Positions 22,471 to 29,208 of a DNA stretch of 30,414 bases are shown piece after piece; the first letter of the stretch is position 1; each line of letters begins with the position of its first letter. Source of the DNA: Bacilli bacterium (lineage in GTDB: Bacteria > Bacillota_I > Bacilli_A > RF39 > UBA660). The position numbers were made by a program, and so were the translations under genes. The notes below the pieces were generated by a model, which saw nothing but the letters and a program-made list of their open reading frames with translations, searched no databases and had not been told where the DNA came from. The DNA lies in NCBI GenBank assembly GCA_016295795.1, contig JAEDKN010000010.1:1-30414 (forward strand), read 5' to 3'.

Positions 22471-23132
22471 TATTCATCGTCCTCTAGCCAATTATATTCA
22501 AATATTTCCATTTTTTCAGTATTATCCTTTTTTGTTCTTTGTCTATTTTTTTCTACATCATTTTTGTTTTTAATTCCTCTTTTTTGCCACTCATACAAAA
22601 TTTTGTCAATATATCTTAAATTAGTAACGCCATTGAATACTGCTTCCCTAAGAGCTTCCTCGATTAATTCATCACTTATGTTACTTTCATTCCAAGCCTT
22701 TATTATCTCATACTCCATAGGGCTAAGTACTCTTCCAAATTCTTTTTCAATTAATTCGAAAATATTTTTATTGTGTTGTTCATTAGAAGAATCGTTTGCA
22801 TCTTCGATCAACAACAATGAAATCTTATCATAAAAGTAAGAGAGTGAAATATATTCCTCACTAATGTTTTTATCATTTTTTATTATCTCAAAATTAATTA
22901 ATTTATTACTGCTGAGTTTGTCTATATAATATAGTACTTTCTCTAAGTCAATCCCAAAATCTTCACTTATTTTTTGAGGATCAAATATTATTTTATCACC
23001 ACAATTATATAAATACATTAAAAACATGAATACATCTAGATCAATGTTTAAACGTGGAAAAAGCCTATAAATATACATAGGTATGACTATATTTCTTTGA
23101 CTTAGCAAATCAACCATCTTATCTTTTTTCAT
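22470..23132 (-). CDS. dnaD: DNA replication initiation protein DnaD
   Basis: 220 residues. The N-terminal winged helix (RNIVIPMYIYRLFPRLNIDLDVFMFLM, in two parts) provides oligomerisation. The C-terminal DnaB_2 domain has YEIIKAWNESNISDELIEEAL, read as two adjacent segments, and YIDKILYEWQKRGI, which carries the YxxxIxxxW motif. DnaD helps load the replicative helicase at oriC and during restart. The tail is charged (KNDVEKNRQRTKKD). The ATG at 23132 has GGGGG close before it and lies 14 bases inside the end of cca; the stop overlaps the nth ATG. It precedes nth, as in Bacillus. Confidence 0.93.
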   Translation of the reverse strand: MKKDKMVDLLSQRNIVIPMYIYRLFPRLNIDLDVFMFLMYLYNCGDKIIFDPQKISEDFGIDLEKVLYYIDKLSSNKLINFEIIKNDKNISEEYISLSYFYDKISLLLIEDANDSSNEQHNKNIFELIEKEFGRVLSPMEYEIIKAWNESNISDELIEEALREAVFNGVTNLRYIDKILYEWQKRGIKNKNDVEKNRQRTKKDNTEKMEIFEYNWLEDDE

Positions 23133-24228
23133 ATATCCCCCTATAATTACTTTTTATATATTCCTTTATCATTTTATTATTGTTTAAAAGTTTACCATTT
23201 AAAATTTTATCTTCTAAATCTTTATATATAATGTTAATGTAACTCCCTGGAGATAAATTTAGTATTTCCATTATCTCCTTACTGGTAATATCTATATCAT
23301 TCCTAACTTTAATAGGCAATTTGTTATAAATATCAATTACTTTTGAGTCATCAAGGCCTTTATTAAGCGCTGCCACCTTATTTACATATGGTCCATATTT
23401 ATATAATACATTTTTGTCAAAGTTATCAAGGTTTTTCACATTATTAATTTTATCTATTAACTCTTTTTGACTCTTAGTAAAAGGATACTTCGAACTAACT
23501 TCAAGAGAAGACCACACTCCAATCAAATCATTAGATATTTTTATGTCTTTTAGATTATAAATTTCTAATTCTTTGTCTAGTCCCAAATCTAACAATAGAT
23601 CAATCCCGTATCGAGCATTATTACTCATAAAAATTTTATCTAATTCATCTTTTTTTCTATTATAAGAAATATTAGATAAATACTTCTTTGTATTAAGAAT
23701 AGCTTCTTTTATTTCATCAGTTAATTCAAAATCCAGAATAGTTGCAAATCTTATAGCTCTCAGAATACGTAAAGAATCTTCAGAAAACTTTTCAAAACTA
23801 TCACCAACTGTTCTAATCTTTCTTGCTTTTATATCTTTCATACCATCTAGCAAGTCTATAACATTTCTATTGCTATCCATACACAGAGTATTAATAGTAA
23901 AATCTCGTCTTTTTAAATCTTCTAGTAAATCATCAATATATTCTATTTCAATAGGCTTTCTGTTGTTGAAGTAAGTTAATTCCCTTCTAAAAGTGGTTAT
24001 TTCAAATCTTATATTTTTTATAACAACAGTAATAGAGCCATAAACTTCATTAGGTACAAAACAAGTAGGAAATATTTCTTTTATTTCCTTGGGAGTTGCA
24101 TTTGTAGCAATATCTACATCTACCGAATTTCTTCCCAAAATAAAATCCCTAACAAAACCACCAACTATATAGGCTTTGAAACCTTTTTTCTCTATTTTTT
24201 TTAGTATCTTTAAAGATGTTTCTAGCAT
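23119..24228 (-). CDS. cca: CCA tRNA nucleotidyltransferase
   Basis: 369-residue class II nucleotidyltransferase that adds or repairs the 3' CCA of tRNAs. The catalytic head shows VGGFVRDFILGR (22-33), the metal pair D37xD39 in SVDVDIATNA, the RRDFTINTL motif and the EDSLRILRAIRFA motif D. The helical neck and tail follow. The start is the ATG at 24228 with GGAGG six bases before it. It heads the cca-dnaD-nth-zupT run, overlapping dnaD by 14 bases. The tRNA-His in this window already encodes its CCA, so here the enzyme may act mostly in repair (inference). Confidence 0.95.
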   Translation of the reverse strand: MLETSLKILKKIEKKGFKAYIVGGFVRDFILGRNSVDVDIATNATPKEIKEIFPTCFVPNEVYGSITVVIKNIRFEITTFRRELTYFNNRKPIEIEYIDDLLEDLKRRDFTINTLCMDSNRNVIDLLDGMKDIKARKIRTVGDSFEKFSEDSLRILRAIRFATILDFELTDEIKEAILNTKKYLSNISYNRKKDELDKIFMSNNARYGIDLLLDLGLDKELEIYNLKDIKISNDLIGVWSSLEVSSKYPFTKSQKELIDKINNVKNLDNFDKNVLYKYGPYVNKVAALNKGLDDSKVIDIYNKLPIKVRNDIDITSKEIMEILNLSPGSYINIIYKDLEDKILNGKLLNNNKMIKEYIKSNYRGIYEKR

Positions 24229-24245
24229 GTCTTTCCTCCGAACGT

Positions 24246-24254
24246 ATTATATCA
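24246..24254 (-). promoter_or_regulatory. Extended -10 promoter of the cca operon
   Basis: TGaTATAAT on the minus strand about 18 bases before the cca start, with only a weak -35. It lies between the HU terminator and the cca ribosome site. Confidence 0.45.
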
Positions 24255-24282
24255 TAAAATATCGATAATATAAATAGTTGAA

Positions 24283-24312
24283 CAAAATAAAACAGAACTA
24301 ATAGTTCTGTTC
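24283..24312 (-). terminator. Terminator of the HU gene
   Basis: On the minus strand ACAGAACTA and AGTTCTGT form a tight stem followed by TTTATTTTGTT, a few bases after the HU stop. Confidence 0.75.
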
Positions 24313-24319
24313 TGTTTTA

Positions 24320-24592
24320 CTAATTAACTGATTCTTTTAGTGCTGTTCCAGCTTTAAAAGTCACTGCATTTCTAGCTGCAATTTTAACTGTTTCACCAGT
24401 TTGAGGATTACGTCCATCACGTGCAGCTCTTTTAGAAATTGCAAAAGTTCCGAATCCAACGATTGGTACTTTATTTCCTTTCTTTAATGCATCTGTAATT
24501 GCTGCAAAAGTAGCATCAATTGCACGAGTTGCATCTGCTTTTGTTAGTCCAGCCGCTGTAGCTACTGTTTCTACTAATTCAGATTTTTTCAT
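24320..24592 (-). CDS. hup: DNA-binding protein HU
   Basis: 90-residue nucleoid protein. It has the HU fold from MKKSELVETVATAAGLTK (dimer helices) to the DNA arm VGFGTFAISKRAARDGRNPQ, read as GFGTF plus the RNPQTGE tip that inserts into the minor groove, and ends KAGTALKESVN. GGAGG precedes the ATG. It is a single transcription unit between spoIVA and cca; the hbs-spoIVA neighbourhood is the Bacillus order. The stop is TAG. Confidence 0.97.
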   Translation of the reverse strand: MKKSELVETVATAAGLTKADATRAIDATFAAITDALKKGNKVPIVGFGTFAISKRAARDGRNPQTGETVKIAARNAVTFKAGTALKESVN

Positions 24593-24618
24593 TCACTATT
24601 ACCTCCGTATTTTTATAT

Positions 24619-24635
24619 TAAGCACAGTATGCTTA
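24619..24635. promoter_or_regulatory. Inverted repeat in the HU leader
   Basis: TAAGCA - 5 bases - TGCTTA between the HU promoter and its ribosome site. It may be an operator or a small RNA hairpin in the leader; nothing in the sequence names a factor. Confidence 0.3.
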
Positions 24636-24642
24636 CATATAC

Positions 24643-24671
24643 AGAATAGCATGAAACTATTATAAAATCAA
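24643..24671 (-). promoter_or_regulatory. Promoter of the HU gene
   Basis: TTGATT (24666-24671), a 17-base spacer and TATTCT (24643-24648) with an extended TGC before it, on the minus strand, about 50 bases before the HU ATG. Confidence 0.5.
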
Positions 24672-24721
24672 GCATATTGACAAAAAAATACACATATATA
24701 AATTCTTTTTTGATTGAATTT

Positions 24722-24747
24722 AAAAAAAGATATCATATTAGATATCT
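24722..24747 (-). terminator. Terminator of spoIVA
   Basis: On the minus strand AGATATC - 6 bases - GATATCT is followed by a run of seven T. The stem overlaps the spoIVA TAG stop. Confidence 0.75.
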
Positions 24748-26221
24748 ATATTACTATTGCAATTAAATTATTTGAACCCTTATTTACTATTTTACTTAAA
24801 GTTTGACCAAGTTTAAATCTTATATTATCAGGCATTAGGCTTATTTTAGATTGAATACCTTCTTGAACTATTACATCCAAACTACGCCCAAAAATTTCAC
24901 TTTTCCATATGCTTTGAGGATCTGTTTCATAATCTTTCATAAGATAGTTTATAAGTTCTTTACTTTGCAACTCGCTTCCAATAATTGGTTCAAACGTACT
25001 GTTTACATCTACTCTAATCATATGTATAGAAGGCGCAACGGCTCTTAATTTAACACCATAGCGAGAACCTTGCTTAGTAATTTCTGGGGTATCCAACTTC
25101 ATATCCGATAATGTTGGAGAAGCAACCCCATATCCTGTTTGTTTTGCCATTTTAAGTGCATATTTTATCTGATCATATTCAATCTTTGCTTCGTTGTATT
25201 CTTGAAATAATGATAATAATTCTGCCTTATTTTTAACATCTATTTTAATAATATCTGTTAACACTTTATTATAAAGATCAGCTGGAGCTTCTAAAGTAAT
25301 AGTAATCTCCCCAGTAGACGGATCAACTTCAGAAAGGTAAGATTTTTCTATGAATTCGTTTCCTAAGAAATGACTTGTAATGTTATCTATATCTCTTAAT
25401 TTATCAACCTCTATTACACTTTCTTTTATGCATTCTATATATTTTTTCTTTACCTCATGATTTGGATTTAATATAGCTATCCATTCAGGCATATTAACCT
25501 TAACTTCTATTACAGGAAATTCATATAAAGCTTCTCTTAATATATTAGTAATATCCTTATCCGTCATAGTTTCAACACTAATAGGTAGAACGGGAACACT
25601 ATATTCTTCTCTAATAGACTCTGCTAAACGTTCTGTTTCAGGAAGTGTTGGATGAGTGGTATTTAGAATTACTATAAAAGGCTTTCCAATCTCCTTTAAT
25701 TCACTTATTACTCTATTTTCTGCTTCTAAGTAATCCTTTCTATCAAATTCACCTATTGATCCATCTGTAGTCATAACTATACCAATTGTTGAATGATCCT
25801 TTATTACTTTCTCAGTACCAATCTCAGCAGCTTCTACAAAAGGAATTTCTTCATCGTACCACGGTGTTTTAACCATTCTAGGTCCTTCTTCATCTTCTGC
25901 TCCCTTAGCATTATCAATAACATAACCCACACAGTCAATAAGTCTAATATTACAACTAAAATCATCTATGTTGATTTTAGCAGCATTAGTTGGAACAAAT
26001 TTAGGTTCAATAGTCATAATTGTCTTTCCACCAGAACTTTGTGGAATCTCATCTAGAGCTCTTTTTCGTTCATATTCATCATCAATGTAAGGAACAACTA
26101 GATTTTCTATTACCTTTTTTATAAATGTACTTTTACCGGTTCTAACACCACCTACAACCCCGAGATATATGTCTCCACCTGTTCTGTTAGAAATATTTTT
26201 AATGACTTCCATTTTATCCAT
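24746..26221 (-). CDS. spoIVA: Stage IV sporulation protein A (SpoIVA)
   Basis: 491 residues, almost the same as B. subtilis SpoIVA (492). SpoIVA is an ATPase that polymerises on the forespore surface and forms the basement layer of the spore coat. The N-terminus ISNRTGGDIYLGVVGGVRTG runs into Walker A GVRTGKST (about 25-32). The P-loop domain continues with LIDCVGYVIDNAKGA and MTTDGSIGEFDR. The conserved C-terminus ends in KIVNKGSNNLIAIVI, the part that binds SpoVM at the curved membrane in Bacillus. A sigma-E-like promoter precedes it. The gene is strong evidence that the organism makes, or recently made, endospores. The stop is TAG. Confidence 0.97.
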   Translation of the reverse strand: MDKMEVIKNISNRTGGDIYLGVVGGVRTGKSTFIKKVIENLVVPYIDDEYERKRALDEIPQSSGGKTIMTIEPKFVPTNAAKINIDDFSCNIRLIDCVGYVIDNAKGAEDEEGPRMVKTPWYDEEIPFVEAAEIGTEKVIKDHSTIGIVMTTDGSIGEFDRKDYLEAENRVISELKEIGKPFIVILNTTHPTLPETERLAESIREEYSVPVLPISVETMTDKDITNILREALYEFPVIEVKVNMPEWIAILNPNHEVKKKYIECIKESVIEVDKLRDIDNITSHFLGNEFIEKSYLSEVDPSTGEITITLEAPADLYNKVLTDIIKIDVKNKAELLSLFQEYNEAKIEYDQIKYALKMAKQTGYGVASPTLSDMKLDTPEITKQGSRYGVKLRAVAPSIHMIRVDVNSTFEPIIGSELQSKELINYLMKDYETDPQSIWKSEIFGRSLDVIVQEGIQSKISLMPDNIRFKLGQTLSKIVNKGSNNLIAIVI

Positions 26222-26254
26222 AAAATCAACTCTCTCCTATATATTTTCATTTAA

Positions 26255-26281
26255 ATATATGCGTTCATTTTAAGGGTATTA
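26255..26281 (-). promoter_or_regulatory. Possible sigma-E promoter of spoIVA
   Basis: CATATAT (26255-26261) resembles the sigma-E -10 (CATACAnT). A weaker -35-like TAATACC (26275-26281) lies 13 bases upstream. The position, about 35 bases before the ATG, and known sigma-E control of spoIVA in Bacillus support it; the -35 match is partial. Confidence 0.4.
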
Positions 26282-26282
26282 C

Positions 26283-26306
26283 AAAAAAAAGACATTAAAT
26301 GTCTTT
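26283..26306 (-). terminator. Terminator of the signal peptidase / DUF5305 operon
   Basis: On the minus strand AAAGACAT - TTA - ATGTCTTT is followed by five or more T residues. It overlaps the stop codon at 26295. Confidence 0.8.
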
Positions 26307-27401
26307 AGTTTTGTTGTTCATATTATAAACTTCTTGCAAGTCAGATTGTGACTTCAAAATATATCTATATGCTTGAGTACTTGTAGTTATAATAAACCAT
26401 GATTCGCTTTCTTGTATCAATTCATAGAACAAAATAGGTACTCTCAATTCTTCTTCTATGTTTATCAAGTCTTCAAATTCTTTTACTTCTATTATCTTTA
26501 ATCCATGTAGATCTGGTTTAGTTGTAACTTCAGCAATAACATCTCCATAGCTCTTAAGTATTTTCTTTTGTTGAACGATGTATTGAGAAACATTAGTAAT
26601 CTTAAATAATTTATAGAATGATATAAAACAAATTGGTGCAGATATAATAGTTGCGATTATGGTGCCTATTAAAAGTACGTAATTAATATGTCTTTCTCCT
26701 TTAATAATCTGAGTAACATTTTGCGATACAGCATCTGTTCCACTAACAGTAACATCTGTTACTGTTTTGTTAAGTGGCATAACTAAACTAATAGTTTTTG
26801 ATACAGGTATAGACTTATTATAATTAGATACACTCGTATTAGATCTTATGTTAATTAAGATAGTTAATTTTGTATCTGCAGAAATTCCGTACTCTTCTTT
26901 AAAACTATTAGCTAGAGCTTCATACTTTCCATAATCGATTTTCAAATTTTCTTTAATCTGAAATCCTGAAGAAGACGTTTTGGTTAAAGACTTAGGAGCA
27001 ACCAATTGGTAAGTTTTACTCCAAAGTTCCGCTGTTACTCCATTCAAATCATAATCACTACTAATAACCGCAGAAACATTATAACTATAAGAAGTATCTG
27101 ACAAAACTGTCGTATTAAAAATATAATTTAAATTGACATCCATATAATTTATAATATTAGAAATATATTTTTTGTCTTTATCTAAATAACTACGTTCATA
27201 AAATTTATTTGGTTTTAAATAAATCTTATAATCCAAATTAGTATTAGAACTATAATTAAGCACTAATTGCTCTTGATCAGGAGTTTTCTTAAAACAATCA
27301 AATATTATCCAAATAGATATAATCAAGACCAATAACGAAATAGATGCCCACATTATTTTCAGAAATTTTTGTAAAGACACTTGTTTTTCCTTTTCATTCA
27401 T
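26295..27401 (-). CDS. DUF5305-like membrane protein
   Basis: 368 residues. A short cytoplasmic start is followed by a membrane helix (about 15-35), an outer beta-rich region of about 200 residues (LNYSSNTNLDYKIYLKPNKFYERSY in part, DVNLNYIFNT, SYSYNVSAVI, VSKTISLVMPL), a second helix (240-264) and a cytoplasmic C-terminal domain of about 100 residues. This plan, with the DYKIYLKPN...Y...YDLNG pattern, fits the DUF5305 family, known in archaea and Firmicutes and often beside a SipW-type signal peptidase. Function unknown. It starts 17 bases after the signal peptidase gene behind GGGTGA, so the pair likely forms one unit. It may be a partner or substrate-handling factor of the peptidase (inference). 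Confidence 0.65.
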   Translation of the reverse strand: MNEKEKQVSLQKFLKIMWASISLLVLIISIWIIFDCFKKTPDQEQLVLNYSSNTNLDYKIYLKPNKFYERSYLDKDKKYISNIINYMDVNLNYIFNTTVLSDTSYSYNVSAVISSDYDLNGVTAELWSKTYQLVAPKSLTKTSSSGFQIKENLKIDYGKYEALANSFKEEYGISADTKLTILINIRSNTSVSNYNKSIPVSKTISLVMPLNKTVTDVTVSGTDAVSQNVTQIIKGERHINYVLLIGTIIATIISAPICFISFYKLFKITNVSQYIVQQKKILKSYGDVIAEVTTKPDLHGLKIIEVKEFEDLINIEEELRVPILFYELIQESESWFIITTSTQAYRYILKSQSDLQEVYNMNNKTKDI

Positions 27402-27418
27402 TTAAATCACCCTTTTTA

Positions 27419-28579
27419 TTACTTTAATAGTTCATTTACCCAAACCGATGGATATCCAATGTATGGAATCATGAAACTAACTGTACCAATTATTTCTTCA
27501 TTAGTAACAATCCATGGATCATTACTATTATTATTATCTCCTTTAGTAGTTACCTCTATTTTATTGGTTTCTTCATCAAATTTAACGCTTACTATTCTAT
27601 GTACTATTAAGTTACCATCCTTACTATAATATAGTATAGTACCTTTTTTTAATTTTTTCAAATCTTTATCATCAATTTTTTTCATTATTACAGCATCCCC
27701 TCTAGCAAATATAGGATACATACTATTAGAAAGAACCGCAATTGGTTGATATTTAAAGGTTCCACTTATGAAACAAACTAAAAATACTAGAACAACTACA
27801 AAAGGTATATAAGACGTTACCTTTTCTTTTTTTACTTGTCTTCTACTTAAAACTCTAGAAGATTTTATATCAACATAATTTACATATAGTGCAACAATAA
27901 TAACTAATACTATTTCCATTAAGGATTTTATTAACCAATTTATACTAGGAAAAATAGGAAGTAATATAGTCATTAATGATAAAAGACATCTATATATAGT
28001 AGCAGGCACATTAGCGGCCATAATAGATAAATAAGTAAAAAGACATCCAGTTACAATAAGGGGGACTATTGTTTGACTCATATATTTGAAAAATTCTACA
28101 TTATTAACAAAATTACTAGAAAAATTCCAAAAGTCGATCTCTGCAATTATAAAGAAAAGTGTTATCAATCCATAATAGCTTATTTTCTTAGGTGACAACT
28201 TCAAAAGTTGATATCTTGTATATTCTTGAAATACAATAATACTTATAAATGACCAAATATTCTTTATTATCGCAACAAATTCGTGTGAATATGGACTTCT
28301 TTCATATCCAAAGACTAGTCCTAATGAGAAATATACCATACAATAAATTACGACTATTATTACAACAGTTTGGGTTATGTCATATTTATTTCTCATTTTA
28401 TAGTTTGCTTCATCTCTAGCCATTAAATACGAGAGTATTGCCATAAATAACCAAAATAAAGGATTAATTACATTCGTATAATTAGTAATAAGGTTCCCCT
28501 TAAAAATAAAAACCCTACCAATTAAAAAAGTAATTATTATGATATATAATGCAATAACCTTTTTATTCAAGTACCTCAT
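27419..28579 (-). CDS. SipW-type (ER-like) signal peptidase with large membrane extension
   Basis: 386 residues, about twice the usual SipW length. The C-terminal 125 residues are an S26B signal peptidase: the SNSMYP nucleophile box (Ser286), GDAVIM, the VHRIV box with His327 where classical bacterial enzymes have Lys, and GDNNNSND (D348, D354). A membrane helix (about 256-274) anchors this domain. The first 235 residues add about seven more helices and no domain I recognise. S26B enzymes remove signal peptides from special substrates such as TasA in Bacillus; no TasA-like gene is visible here. AGGGGA lies eight bases before the ATG. First gene of a two-gene operon with the DUF5305-like protein. 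Confidence 0.88.
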   Translation of the reverse strand: MRYLNKKVIALYIIIITFLIGRVFIFKGNLITNYTNVINPLFWLFMAILSYLMARDEANYKMRNKYDITQTVVIIVVIYCMVYFSLGLVFGYERSPYSHEFVAIIKNIWSFISIIVFQEYTRYQLLKLSPKKISYYGLITLFFIIAEIDFWNFSSNFVNNVEFFKYMSQTIVPLIVTGCLFTYLSIMAANVPATIYRCLLSLMTILLPIFPSINWLIKSLMEIVLVIIVALYVNYVDIKSSRVLSRRQVKKEKVTSYIPFVVVLVFLVCFISGTFKYQPIAVLSNSMYPIFARGDAVIMKKIDDKDLKKLKKGTILYYSKDGNLIVHRIVSVKFDEETNKIEVTTKGDNNNSNDPWIVTNEEIIGTVSFMIPYIGYPSVWVNELLK

Positions 28580-28604
28580 ATCATCAGTCCCCTACTGTAT
28601 CATC

Positions 28605-28633
28605 AGTATAACATTTATTTCAAGAAATGTGAA
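28605..28633 (-). promoter_or_regulatory. Promoter of the signal peptidase operon
   Basis: TTCACA (28628-28633), one mismatch from TTGACA, a 17-base spacer and TATACT (28605-28610) on the minus strand, 25 bases before the ATG. Confidence 0.6.
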
Positions 28634-28698
28634 GAAGAAAACCACAAAAAATAAAACTTATTTTTCATTTATAGTAATCTATAGAATTTTATATATTT

Positions 28699-28728
28699 AA
28701 AGAGAGTAACATTTATGTTTACTCTCTT
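28699..28728 (-). terminator. Terminator of spoVIF
   Basis: On the minus strand GAGAGTAAACAT and ATGTTACTCTC pair with one bulge, followed by TTTAAATAT, four bases after the spoVIF stop. Confidence 0.65.
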
Positions 28729-28731
28729 CGG

Positions 28732-28968
28732 TTAGATCATTTTATCTACATTTGGTACATTATCTTTTAAAATAGTATCGACTATTTTGTCAGATTTTTC
28801 TTTGCTCACTTCTTTACCAGTTATATCGCTAATTTCTTGTATCAGTTCTCTTAAAGTTTGTTCATCTTTCATATTTGAATCCTGTAATTTAGATGCCAAA
28901 GATAAAATCGTATCTTTGTTAACATTTGTTTTTTTCTCTACTTTTTTAAAAAAAGAATCGCCTAACAT
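28732..28968 (-). CDS. spoVIF: Sporulation protein SpoVIF
   Basis: 78 residues matching the SpoVIF family: FFKKVEKKTNVNKDTILSLA, then KLQDSNMKDEQTLRELIQEI, GKEVSKEKSDKIVDTIL and the terminal DKMI. In Bacillus SpoVIF is needed late in sporulation for coat assembly and for stability of the GerE regulator. The start is supported by GTAGGAGG six bases before the ATG. It is a single gene between der and the signal peptidase operon. With spoIVA it makes an endospore former likely. My match is from family memory, not a search. Confidence 0.85.
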   Translation of the reverse strand: MLGDSFFKKVEKKTNVNKDTILSLASKLQDSNMKDEQTLRELIQEISDITGKEVSKEKSDKIVDTILKDNVPNVDKMI

Positions 28969-28979
28969 AAAAAACCTCC

Positions 28980-28995
28980 TACATAATTATATGTA
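28980..28995. promoter_or_regulatory. Candidate sporulation promoter / inverted repeat before spoVIF
   Basis: TACATA - ATTA - TATGTA is a 6-base inverted repeat. On the minus strand it contains CATATAAT (28986-28993), one base from the sigma-E -10 CATACAAT and also holding a sigma-A TATAAT. No clear -35 is seen. The start point would lie very near the ribosome site, so the call is weak. Confidence 0.25.
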
Positions 28996-29013
28996 AGAGT
29001 TTAAATATAGTTA

Positions 29014-29208
29014 TTAATTATTCTCTTTAGATAACTTTTTTTCTATTTTCTCTTTTCTTAACATAAATTCCAAGCTTTTTTGTTTATAGAATTCTGGACT
29101 AACTTGTCTTTTATTATAACGATCATCAAGTAATTCTTGTGCTTTTATAAGTCCTTTTAATTCTTCCTCCAAATTCTCTTTATGACAAAACAAATCTAAA
29201 ATTCCCAA
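29014..29208 (-). CDS. Small coiled-coil protein downstream of der
   Basis: 64 residues starting with TTG at 29208, directly after the der TAA. The ribosome site GAGGTGA is inside the last der codons. The product begins with an amphipathic stretch (MGILDLF) and continues as one long charged helix (NLEEELKGLIKAQELLDDRY, then EFMLRKEKIEKKLSKENN) with heptad character. It resembles short SHOCT-like or coiled-coil proteins of unknown role, with a hydrophobic start that could touch the membrane. Translation is coupled to der. I do not recognise a family. Confidence 0.7.
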   Translation of the reverse strand: MGILDLFCHKENLEEELKGLIKAQELLDDRYNKRQVSPEFYKQKSLEFMLRKEKIEKKLSKENN

